Shown one piece after another: positions 9,987 to 17,802 of a stretch of DNA of 64,000 nucleotides. The position numbers and the translations under genes are program-made. The notes under the pieces were generated by a model that saw only the letters and a program-made list of their open reading frames with translations, did not search any database and was not told where the DNA came from. Position 1 is the stretch's first letter. Every line of letters starts with the position of its first letter. Source of the DNA: G963677445 sp963678275 (lineage in GTDB: Bacteria; Bacteroidota; Ignavibacteria; Ignavibacteriales; Melioribacteraceae); assembly GCA_963678275.1 (NCBI GenBank), contig OY782765.1, forward strand, positions 6,262,001 through 6,326,000, in the 5' to 3' direction.

Positions 9987-10033
9987 AAAAAAAGGATATA
10001 TTAATGACAATAAAAAAGAAAAATAAAGCATGA
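9983..10033 (+). CDS. Possible 16-residue lysine-rich leader or vestigial ORF
   Basis: MKKKDILMTIKKKNKA. The ATG overlaps the stop of the preceding gene as ATGA, with GAGAGG upstream. It could be a real coupled micropeptide, or chance in A-rich DNA. Confidence 0.2.
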   Translation: MKKKDILMTIKKKNKA

Positions 10034-10206
10034 AAATAAGCCAGAAAATTCATATCATAATCAATTATGATAAAGCCATTATAATATATCAGTATATCAT
10101 AATAACAATGGCATAGAATATTTATTAAAGCAATAACTATAACGGTATATGAATAAATGATAATTACAATACAATATATATACTACCATAAATCAAGATA
10201 AAACCC
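10034..10206. other. AT-rich subterminal region of the element
   Basis: No ORF. It contains a 9-bp arm hairpin TATCATAAT/ATTATGATA at 10053-10072 and a wider imperfect inverted repeat bounded by GCCATT and AATGGC at about 10075-10113. These are candidates for binding sites of the element's HTH proteins. Confidence 0.5.
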
Positions 10207-10225
10207 GAGGGGCCATTTGGCACTA
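10207..10225 (-). repeat. Right terminal inverted repeat
   Basis: GAGGGGCCATTTGGCACTA, the exact complement of 8282-8300. The following bases (TTGT...CACTTTATTGATAGAATATTA) match the sequence that directly follows the stop codons of the paralogs, so the host DNA resumes here. Confidence 0.9.
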
Positions 10226-10269
10226 TTGTAAGTGATATATTCACTTTATTGATAGAATATTACTATAAA

Positions 10270-10301
10270 CCTCCGGGGTTTTAAAAACCCCGGAGGTTTT
10301 T
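10270..10301 (+). terminator. Rho-independent terminator, originally of copy A
   Basis: CCTCCGGGG / CCCCGGAGG stem with a T-tract. Its near-twin lies about 40 bp after copy D, so this one belonged to copy A before the element was inserted. Confidence 0.88.
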
Positions 10302-10377
10302 GGGGAGCTTGCGTTCCTCGAAGTATGGGCAAAAAGGATTAATCGTGAGGGCAAATTTTGCGTGTAACCGGGGTAAT

Positions 10378-10436
10378 GATAAATATCTATTAATTTTTAC
10401 TTAAACGTTTACATTGATCTTTTCAATTCGTATTTT
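10378..10436 (+). promoter_or_regulatory. Promoter and putative operator of copy B
   Basis: -35 TTTACA (10408-10413), 17-bp spacer, -10 TATTTT (10431-10436). The -35 box overlaps the palindrome TAAACGTTTA. A 36-bp block (10378-10413) is nearly identical to 21927-21962 upstream of copy D. The palindrome resembles LacI-family operators. The 5' leader would be about 160 nt. Confidence 0.6.
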
Positions 10437-10604
10437 AATTTCCTTATAAAGAACCACATCATATTGTTAACAGCATCAGTCAGGATGAAGATATTAAAAT
10501 AACTACTGACCTCCGACAATTCACATTCAGTAATTTTGCCAATTGAAAAATAATAACAACAGATAAATTGAAATTTCATTTAGCATATAACCACGAGGAA
10601 ACTA

Positions 10605-13600
10605 ATGAAACAGGGTAGTTTATTATTATTTTTATTTGTTCTTTTAATTCCGTCGACATTCTACTCACAATGGGTATCTTTGAGCAGGCATAACGGGGAG
10701 AATATATCACCGGAAATAAAAATTCTGGAAGATTCTGAAAACGCCACAATAATAAATATTAAATTATCAGGTTTTCTTCTGAGGGAAATAGTGGCAGAAA
10801 ACAAAACATATCATCAGGTTGATCTGCTGACAGAAAAGTTTATGGCAGAGCCTGGTTACCCGGCTGTTCCCTATATAGCGGAGGTTCTGGCAATTCCGGA
10901 CGACGCGGCTTTAAGCATAGAGGTACTTGAGAAGGGAGCTGTGCATAAATTTGAAAATATAAATTTATCCCCCGCGCGGGAAAGCTGGTGGGAAGGAGCC
11001 GATGAGCCGGCTTACAGGGAAGATGTTTCGGCCTACAGGAGCTCAGGTGATTATCCTTCTTATTCAGTTTCACATGATGATCCGGCAATTTTCCGTGATT
11101 TCAGGATCGCGAGGGTAGCTGCCTACCCGGTTAAATACAACGCTTCGCTTAAGGAGCTGGAAGTTACAGAAGAGATGACAATAAAAGTTAATTATCTTCC
11201 CGGACAGGCAAAAAATCCCAAAAAGATCAGAAGCAGGGGGATTGCCCCTTCATACGGTAAGCTTTACAGGGGATTTATTTTTAATTATGAGAGTGTGCTT
11301 AAAAGAAAATTTAATGGTGAAGAGGGCGCTTACGATGTAATGCTTGTGATCATGCCCGATGAATATTATGATACTTTTCAGCCATACGCTGAATGGAGAA
11401 ACAGGGCGGGAACAAAAATTCGCATTACCAAATTCAGTGAAATAGGCGCCAACTCCGGCACCCCCGAAATTGTAAAAGAACATATCGCTAACACTTATGA
11501 ATCATGGGAACATCCTCCGACTTACGTATTGCTGATGGGTGACGACGGCAAGTTTCCGGTTAAATATATCCACTATGACTGGACATTCGTTTACGATAAT
11601 TTCTTTGCCGAACTTGAAGGTAATGATTATTTCCCCGATGTAATGTATGGAAGATTTACACACCAGGGGAATGTGCGACTCGAAATAATGATGAATAAAT
11701 ACCTGAATTATATGAAAGACCCCCTGATTGATGGTTCAGGCTGGCTTAAGAAAGCGATAGTCTGCTCAAACAATGCTTATCCATCGCAGGTGGAAACAAA
11801 AAGATATACCGCCGAAGTGATGTATGAAGATGGAGGCTATACATATATAGATACAGTGATGAGCAAGTGGCCCTGTCCGGCTGATGTGGAATATATTGCG
11901 CACTCAATAAATGAAGGCCGGGGCATATTAAATTACCGGGGTGAAGGGTGGACCACCGGATGGTCGGCGACATGTTATAATTTTAATGTCGGGGATGTTT
12001 ATGATCTGTCAAACGGAATGAAACTTCCTTTTGTTACAAGCATCGGATGCGGTGTGGGTATGTTCGACGCCGGGCAGACATGTTTTGGTGAAGCATGGAT
12101 ACAGACAGGAACAATTGAGGCTCCGAGGGGGGCTTGCGCGTTTATCGGGCCGACTTCCAATACTCATACAACTTATAATAACAAAATTGATAAAGGAATT
12201 TATATAGGACTCTACAAAGAAAGAATGGACAGGCCGGGTCAGGTGGCTGACCGTGGAAAACTATATATGTACAATGTATTTGGAAACACCCAGTGGGTTG
12301 AGTATCATTTCAGAATTTATGTTACTCTGGGTGACCCCGCTTTGCAGGTATGGAAGGATATACCTGAGAATGTCACGGTAACTCATCCCGATACAATAGG
12401 GATTGGTTATGATGAGGTGGTTATAAATGTCGCTGAGTTTAATTCCGGTCTTGCCAGTGAGAGAGCCAGCGTTTGTCTTGCATCCGAAGAATTTTACGCT
12501 GTCGGTCTTACTAATGGGGAGGGAAATGTAACAATACCTGTCAACACCACTTATGAAGATACCATGACCGTTACAGTTTATGGACAAAAGATTATCCCTT
12601 ACGAGGGAGAGATAATTATATCCGGTTCCGGAAGCTCCATCTACCAGTTTGAGGCGGATATCACAGTTGCCGATGGGAATGGCTCGGGAAGTTCAAACAC
12701 TCTTACATTCGGAATGAACAGTTTGGCTACCGACGGTCTTGATCAGGATTTGGGTGAGGCCGAATTACCTCCTGTTCCTCCGGCGGGGGTATTTGATACA
12801 AGGTTCATTCTTCCGGGTGAGACAATCGCGAGTCTTAAAGACCTTAGGAGTGTGGCAGAACAGGAAGCTCTTTGGACAATACAGTTTCAGCCTGGCGCCG
12901 ACGGATACCCGTTTGTATTTTCATGGAATCCCGACCAGCTTTCCGAAGGATATTTTATTTTAAAAGATCCCCTCGGCGCGGGTATTGTTGATGTGAATAT
13001 GAAGGAAGAGAGTCAGGTTATAGTTGAGAACAGCGCGATCACCTCTCTGAAAATATATTATTCACGTGATATGATTATGCAGTGGCAGACTGAAGCGGGA
13101 TGGAACCTCGTTTCTCTTCCGGTTGAGGCTGATGATATGTCTTTTAGTTCGATTTTCCCCGACGCTTCCTCAAACGCTTTTATCTTTGTGCCGGGCGACG
13201 GATACCAGGTCGTTTCACAGGGTGAAGTGGGAAAAGGATACTGGCTGAAATTTGAGAGCGCCGCCGGGCAGTCGATGAACGGCGGACAGCACACAGGGAA
13301 TATTCCTGTTGAACAGGGGTGGAATCTGATGGGCCCGATGCATTACCCTGTTAATACTGATGACATTTCCTCAATTCCGGCCGGAATAATTGCCAGCGGA
13401 TTTTTCAGCTTTTCCGGCGGATATTCAATTGCTGATGAACTTCATTACGGGCATGGATACTGGGTTAAATCTTCCGAAGCGGGAGAGCTTGTATTGAATA
13501 TGGCTCCGGCTAAGAAAAATCCTGTAAATGCTGAAAATACAGCAGCGTATTTTGAAATTCCAATTCTTGCGACAGATGGAATAGCTTCTTACGATATGAT

Positions 13601-14558
13601 GATCGGGATTGATCCTGCAGCAACAGATGGAATCGACGACGATCTCGGCGAAGCAGAACTCCCCCCGGCTCCTCCGGCAGGCATTTTTGATTCGAGGATG
13701 ATCCTTCCCGATGGAATAACAGGTTCTCTTTATGACTTCCGCAATGGGGGTGAATATTTTGTGGGAGGAGTGGAACACAAAATTCAGTGGCAGTTAGGAA
13801 CCGGAACTGAATTTTCGATGACAGTATCGATTCCTGAACAATATCCGAAATTCCTGGAAATGACTGTTAAGGATCCATTCGGCGGAACATTAGTTTATGA
13901 AACTATTTTTAGCGGTGAAACAAAAACTATTGTTGTAACAAACGCCGCACTTACTTCTCTTGATATAACAATACATCATTGCTGGGTTCCAGTTGAATTG
14001 ACAACATTCACTGCTGAAGCAGCCGGGGAAAAAGTTGAACTCACCTGGGAAACAGCCACGGAAACAAACAATAAAGGTTTTGAGGTTGAAAGAAGCTCAG
14101 ATGATGTTAACTTTTCCTCAATAGGATTTGTGGATGGAAACGGCACCAGCACAGAAGCGAATAGCTACAGCTTTGTCGATTTTCACGCGACATCGGGCAC
14201 ATATTATTACAGATTGAAACAGGTAGATTTTGACGGAACATTTGCCTACAGCGAAGTTGTGGAAGTTGACTTTGTGCCCACAGAATTCAGCCTCGGCCAG
14301 AATTATCCTAATCCCTTTAATCCGGTTACGAAGATAAAATTTGCTCTTCCTGTTTCGGCAAAAGTAAGCGTAAAAGTTTACAACGTTGTCGGTCAGCAGG
14401 TTGCCGAATTAATTAACAGTCAGTTTGAGACTGGTCTGCATGAAGTTGAATTTGACGCGTCAAAATTCTCAAGCGGTGTTTATTTCTATTCAATCGAAGC
14501 TTCAGGTATTGATGGACAGTCATTCAGCTCTACAAAAAAAATGATGCTGATGAAATAG
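10605..14558 (+). CDS. C25-like secreted protein, copy B, T9SS tail
   Basis: Length 1,317 residues, starting at an ATG with GAGG 6 nt upstream (the pattern gaggaaac(n)aATG recurs in copies C and D). The signal peptide is MKQGSLLLFLFVLLIPSTFYS. Architecture is as in copy A: prodomain, C25-like domain, Ig-like domain, ATDGxD module, WNLVSLP module, second ATDGxD module, FN3-like domain and T9SS type A sorting domain. Cys482 is retained, and Glu447 stands at the catalytic-His position. The first 120 residues are almost identical to copy C, whereas other parts differ, which suggests gene conversion. It has its own promoter and structured terminator, so it is probably monocistronic. It is most likely a surface or secreted protein whose C25 fold may serve binding rather than proteolysis; an unusual active peptidase cannot be excluded. 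Confidence 0.9.
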   Translation: MKQGSLLLFLFVLLIPSTFYSQWVSLSRHNGENISPEIKILEDSENATIINIKLSGFLLREIVAENKTYHQVDLLTEKFMAEPGYPAVPYIAEVLAIPDDAALSIEVLEKGAVHKFENINLSPARESWWEGADEPAYREDVSAYRSSGDYPSYSVSHDDPAIFRDFRIARVAAYPVKYNASLKELEVTEEMTIKVNYLPGQAKNPKKIRSRGIAPSYGKLYRGFIFNYESVLKRKFNGEEGAYDVMLVIMPDEYYDTFQPYAEWRNRAGTKIRITKFSEIGANSGTPEIVKEHIANTYESWEHPPTYVLLMGDDGKFPVKYIHYDWTFVYDNFFAELEGNDYFPDVMYGRFTHQGNVRLEIMMNKYLNYMKDPLIDGSGWLKKAIVCSNNAYPSQVETKRYTAEVMYEDGGYTYIDTVMSKWPCPADVEYIAHSINEGRGILNYRGEGWTTGWSATCYNFNVGDVYDLSNGMKLPFVTSIGCGVGMFDAGQTCFGEAWIQTGTIEAPRGACAFIGPTSNTHTTYNNKIDKGIYIGLYKERMDRPGQVADRGKLYMYNVFGNTQWVEYHFRIYVTLGDPALQVWKDIPENVTVTHPDTIGIGYDEVVINVAEFNSGLASERASVCLASEEFYAVGLTNGEGNVTIPVNTTYEDTMTVTVYGQKIIPYEGEIIISGSGSSIYQFEADITVADGNGSGSSNTLTFGMNSLATDGLDQDLGEAELPPVPPAGVFDTRFILPGETIASLKDLRSVAEQEALWTIQFQPGADGYPFVFSWNPDQLSEGYFILKDPLGAGIVDVNMKEESQVIVENSAITSLKIYYSRDMIMQWQTEAGWNLVSLPVEADDMSFSSIFPDASSNAFIFVPGDGYQVVSQGEVGKGYWLKFESAAGQSMNGGQHTGNIPVEQGWNLMGPMHYPVNTDDISSIPAGIIASGFFSFSGGYSIADELHYGHGYWVKSSEAGELVLNMAPAKKNPVNAENTAAYFEIPILATDGIASYDMMIGIDPAATDGIDDDLGEAELPPAPPAGIFDSRMILPDGITGSLYDFRNGGEYFVGGVEHKIQWQLGTGTEFSMTVSIPEQYPKFLEMTVKDPFGGTLVYETIFSGETKTIVVTNAALTSLDITIHHCWVPVELTTFTAEAAGEKVELTWETATETNNKGFEVERSSDDVNFSSIGFVDGNGTSTEANSYSFVDFHATSGTYYYRLKQVDFDGTFAYSEVVEVDFVPTEFSLGQNYPNPFNPVTKIKFALPVSAKVSVKVYNVVGQQVAELINSQFETGLHEVEFDASKFSSGVYFYSIEASGIDGQSFSSTKKMMLMK

Positions 14559-14595
14559 TGACAATGTCACTTTATCTATAAAATATTAGGACAAA

Positions 14596-14673
14596 CTTCC
14601 CCCAGGGGGATGGCTGTGCCACGGGATTTTTAAAACCCTGTGCCGAAGGCATCCCTATTGGGGAGGTTTTTTT
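14596..14673 (+). terminator. Large structured terminator after copy B
   Basis: A 78-nt element. An outer stem of about 17 bp (CTTCCCCCAGGGGGATG with CATCCCTATTGGGGAGG, some mismatches) encloses three small hairpins (GGC-TGT-GCC; ACGGG...CCTGT; GCC-GAA-GGC) and is followed by seven Ts. Close copies follow both short genes and copy C. Confidence 0.8.
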
Positions 14674-14694
14674 GCCATTAAAAGCAATTATCCA

Positions 14695-14723
14695 TTTGCA
14701 ATTATCCTTTATGTTTGTATCTT
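14695..14723 (+). promoter_or_regulatory. Promoter of short paralog 1
   Basis: TTTGCA, 17-bp spacer, TATCTT. The same boxes and spacing occur before short paralog 2 at 16146-16174. Predicted leader about 105 nt. Confidence 0.6.
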
Positions 14724-14836
14724 ATAATAATATTTATGTTATCTTAATCCCTGAATAATCTCTGTGCCATTACATGAGATATTATTATTACCGGGATAAA
14801 AAATGGCGATCAAACAGTGGTAACAAGGAGGATCGG

Positions 14837-16012
14837 ATGAAGCAGAGAAACATTTTATTGACATTTTTTTTATTGCTCTCAGTAACACTTTTTGCGCAAA
14901 AAGGATTATGGGAAAAAGAGATCACCGGAGATTCTTCACCGGCTCTGAATCTGATCTCAGGCAAATTAGCGCCTGTCACTACAGAATGGGACAGCGCGTT
15001 TTATGAAATAAATATTCATGCCACCGACGACAGCAGTCATTTTTATCTTCAAATAGGAATTGATCCCACAGCTACGGATAGTATTGATGACCATTTGGGG
15101 GAGTGGGAAATTCCTCCGGGACCTCCATCAGGGATATTTGAATGTAAGTTTGCCCTGCCGGATGATTATTTATTTTCATATCGCGATTTTCGACAGGGGG
15201 ATATAAACTTTAACGGGGAAATAGTACATCAAATAGTATGGCAGATTGGTTATGGCGGCACAATGTTTACCGCGACATTTTCAGCGCCTGAAGTTTCGGG
15301 GACTGTGGAAATTGTTGTAAAGGATCCTTTCGGCGGAGTTATTGTTAACGAAACAATATTTGATGGTGAAACTAAAGACGTTGTTGTAACCAATACAGCG
15401 CTTACCAGACTTGATATTACAGTAAATTATACCGCGCCGATTCCTGTGGAATTGACAACATTCAATGTTGAAGTAGCCGGTGAAAATATTGAACTAACCT
15501 GGGAAACGGCCACGGAAACCAACAATAAAGGTTTTGAAGTTGAAAGAAGCTCAGATGATGTTAACTTTTCCTCAATAGGATTTGTGGATGGAAACGGCAC
15601 CAGCACAGAAGCGAATAGCTACAGCTTTGTCGATTTTCACGCTACATCGGGCACATATTATTACAGATTGAAACAGGTAGATTTTGACGGAACATCGGCC
15701 TATAGCGAAGTTGTGGAAGTTGACTTTGTGCCCTCAGAATTCAGCCTCGGCCAGAATTATCCTAACCCCTTTAATCCGGCTACGAAGATAAAATTTGCTC
15801 TTCCTGTAGCGGCTAAAGTAAGTGTAAAAGTATACAACGTTGTCGGTCAGCAGGTTGCCGAATTAATTAACGGTCAGTTTGAGACTGGTCTGCATGAAGT
15901 TGAATTTGACGCGTCAAAATTCTCAAGCGGCGTTTATTTCTATACAATAGATGCGACAGGTGCGGATGGGCAGTCATACAGCTCTACAAAAAAAATGATG
16001 CTGATGAAGTGA
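14837..16012 (+). CDS. Short secreted T9SS protein 1 (ATDGxD, FN3, sorting domain)
   Basis: Length 391 residues. The ATG at 14837 follows AAGGAGG with 5-nt spacing; an upstream in-frame ATG at 14774 gives a non-signal N-terminus and is rejected. Signal peptide MKQRNILLTFFLLLSVTLFA. Then one ATDGxD module (about 50-205: IGIDPTATDSIDDHLGE, IPPGPPSGIF), an FN3-like domain (about 205-300) and a T9SS type A sorting domain (last 94 residues). It lacks the C25-like, Ig-like and WNLVSLP parts of its large neighbours, so it looks like a minimal cassette of the same surface-protein family. It is nearly identical to the next gene. The function is unknown; it is presumably a secreted structural or binding protein. 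Confidence 0.9.
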   Translation: MKQRNILLTFFLLLSVTLFAQKGLWEKEITGDSSPALNLISGKLAPVTTEWDSAFYEINIHATDDSSHFYLQIGIDPTATDSIDDHLGEWEIPPGPPSGIFECKFALPDDYLFSYRDFRQGDINFNGEIVHQIVWQIGYGGTMFTATFSAPEVSGTVEIVVKDPFGGVIVNETIFDGETKDVVVTNTALTRLDITVNYTAPIPVELTTFNVEVAGENIELTWETATETNNKGFEVERSSDDVNFSSIGFVDGNGTSTEANSYSFVDFHATSGTYYYRLKQVDFDGTSAYSEVVEVDFVPSEFSLGQNYPNPFNPATKIKFALPVAAKVSVKVYNVVGQQVAELINGQFETGLHEVEFDASKFSSGVYFYTIDATGADGQSYSSTKKMMLMK

Positions 16013-16046
16013 TATTGTCACTTTATTTATAGAATATTAGGACAAA

Positions 16047-16123
16047 CCTCCCCCAGGGGGATGGCTGTGCCACGGGATTTTTAAAACCCTGTGCCGAAGG
16101 CATCCCTATCGGGGAGGTTTTTT
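16047..16123 (+). terminator. Large structured terminator after short paralog 1
   Basis: Same cloverleaf-like design as at 14596-14673, with outer stem CCTCCCC/GGGGAGG, the same three inner hairpins and a T-tract. Only a few bases differ. Confidence 0.8.
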
Positions 16124-16145
16124 GGCCACTAAAAGCAATTATCCA

Positions 16146-16174
16146 TTTGCAATTATCCTTTATATTTGTATCTT
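16146..16174 (+). promoter_or_regulatory. Promoter of short paralog 2
   Basis: TTTGCA, 17-bp spacer, TATCTT, duplicated with the gene. Confidence 0.6.
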
Positions 16175-16287
16175 ATAATAATATTTATGTTATCTTAATC
16201 ACTGAATAATTTCTCTGCCATTACATGAGATATTATTATTACCGGAACAAAAAATAGCGATCAAACAGTGGTAACATGGAGGACCGG

Positions 16288-17463
16288 ATGAAACAGAGTA
16301 ATATTCTTTTGATAATTTATTTATTGTTCACAGTAACACTTTTTGCGCAAAAAGGATTATGGGAAAAAGAGATCACCGGAGATTCTTCACCGGCTCTGAA
16401 TCTGATCTCAGGCAAATTAGCGCCTGTCACTACAGAATGGGACAGCGCGTTTTATGAAATAAATATTCATGCCACCGACGACAGCAGTCATTTTTATCTT
16501 CAAATAGGAATTGATCCCACAGCTACGGATAGTATTGATGACCATTTGGGGGAGTGGGAAATTCCTCCGGGACCTCCATCATGGATATTTGAATGTAAGT
16601 TTGCCCTGCCGGATGATTATTTATTTTCATATCGCGATTTTCGACAGGGGGATATAAACTTTAACGGGGAAATAGTACATCAAATAGTATGGCAGATTGG
16701 TTATGGCGGCACAATGTTTACCGCGACATTTTCAGCGCCTGAAGTTTCGGGGACTGTGGAAATTGTTGTAAAGGATCCTTTCGGCGGAGTTATTGTTAAC
16801 GAAACAATATTTGATGGTGAAACTAAAGACGTTGTTGTAACCAATACAGCGCTTACCACACTTATTATTACTGTTAATTATACTGCTCCGATTCCTGTGG
16901 AATTGACAACATTCAATGTTGAAGTAGCCGGTGAAAATATTGAACTAACCTGGGAAACGGCCACGGAAACCAACAATAAAGGTTTTGAAGTTGAAAGAAG
17001 CTCAGATGATGTTAACTTTTCCTCAATAGGATTTGTGGATGGAAACGGCACCAGCACAGAAGCGAATAGCTACAGCTTTGTCGATTTTCACGCTACATCG
17101 GGCACATATTATTACAGATTGAAACAGGTAGATTTTGACGGAACATCGGCCTATAGCGAAGTTGTGGAAGTCGACTTTGTGCCCTCAGAATTCAGCCTCG
17201 GCCAGAATTATCCTAACCCCTTTAATCCGGCTACGAAGATAAAATTTGCTCTTCCTGTAGCGGCTAAAGTAAGTGTAAAAGTATACAACGTTGTCGGTCA
17301 GCAGGTTGCCGAGTTGATTAAAGGGCAACTTGAAACAGGTCTGCATGAAGTTGAATTTGACGCGTCCAAATTCTCAAGCGGAGTTTATTTCTATACAATA
17401 GATGCGACAGGAGTGGATGGACAGTCATACAGCTCTACAAAAAAAATGATGCTGATGAAGTGA
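16288..17463 (+). CDS. Short secreted T9SS protein 2 (tandem duplicate)
   Basis: Length 391 residues, nearly identical to the preceding gene at both protein and DNA level and offset by exactly 1,451 bp together with its promoter. By comparison with that gene the start is the ATG at 16288; the ATG at 16276 arose because AAGGAGG became ATGGAGG, inside the SD. Same signal peptide class, one ATDGxD module, FN3-like domain and T9SS sorting domain. Visible changes include Gly to Trp in GPPSWIF and the segment just before the FN3-like domain (TTLIITVNYTAP). The recent duplication suggests selection for dosage or variation of this surface protein. Confidence 0.9.
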   Translation: MKQSNILLIIYLLFTVTLFAQKGLWEKEITGDSSPALNLISGKLAPVTTEWDSAFYEINIHATDDSSHFYLQIGIDPTATDSIDDHLGEWEIPPGPPSWIFECKFALPDDYLFSYRDFRQGDINFNGEIVHQIVWQIGYGGTMFTATFSAPEVSGTVEIVVKDPFGGVIVNETIFDGETKDVVVTNTALTTLIITVNYTAPIPVELTTFNVEVAGENIELTWETATETNNKGFEVERSSDDVNFSSIGFVDGNGTSTEANSYSFVDFHATSGTYYYRLKQVDFDGTSAYSEVVEVDFVPSEFSLGQNYPNPFNPATKIKFALPVAAKVSVKVYNVVGQQVAELIKGQLETGLHEVEFDASKFSSGVYFYTIDATGVDGQSYSSTKKMMLMK

Positions 17464-17497
17464 TATTGTCACTTTATTTATAGAATATTAGGACAAA

Positions 17498-17576
17498 CCT
17501 CCCCCAGGGGGATGGCTGTGCCACGGCGTTTTTAAAACCCTGTGCCGAAGGCATTCTCATGGGGGAGGTTTTTTTT
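17498..17576 (+). terminator. Large structured terminator after short paralog 2
   Basis: Fourth-base variants relative to the other copies (GGCGTTTTT loop; CATTCTCATGGGGGAGG right arm) keep the outer stem pairing. It ends in eight Ts. Confidence 0.8.
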
Positions 17577-17605
17577 GAATTCTCCGGGAAACTTAAAATT
17601 ACCCA

Positions 17606-17634
17606 TTTACATTTATCTCTTGTATTCGTATTTT
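17606..17634 (+). promoter_or_regulatory. Promoter of copy C
   Basis: TTTACA, 17-bp spacer, TATTTT, followed by TTTATAAAGAAC as in copy B. The TAAACGTTTA palindrome seen in copies B and D is absent. Confidence 0.6.
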
Positions 17635-17802
17635 AAATTCTTTATAAAGAACTTTATTTTATTGTCAGGAATACCAGTAAGCTCGAAAACACCAGGATAT
17701 TTTTACCAATCTTCCATAATTCTCATTGATATATTTTACCGATTAAGAATAATTACCAAATATAAATTGCAGTTCATTAAGCACACAACAATGAGGAAAC
17801 AA

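Larger units (their letters stand above)
8282..10225 (+). mobile_element. TIR-flanked two-gene DUF1670-like mobile element
   Basis: A 1.94-kb segment bounded by perfect 19-bp inverted repeats, TAGTGCCAAATGGCCCCTC on the left and its complement on the right. The outermost TA on each side could be a target duplication, leaving 17-bp repeats. Inside are two coupled genes (8338-9183 and 9180-9986) and about 220 bp of AT-rich DNA rich in small inverted repeats. It lies between the stop codon of copy A and a terminator of the type found directly after the paralogs, so it is a late insertion into the array. Codon use (heavy AGA and ATA) differs from the neighbours. Neither gene shows a DDE, HUH, serine or tyrosine recombinase motif that I can recognise, so either the transposition chemistry is new or the element is mobilised in trans. 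Confidence 0.75.

Noticed and set aside
8282..10225. Standard IS630/Tc1 insertion sequence
   Set aside because: The possible TA duplication fits, but neither protein shows a DDE/DDD catalytic motif or resembles an IS630 transposase.
17542..17802. Longer N-terminus for copy C
   Set aside because: That stretch covers the previous gene's terminator and copy C's own promoter; the paralogs start at the equivalent of 17803.
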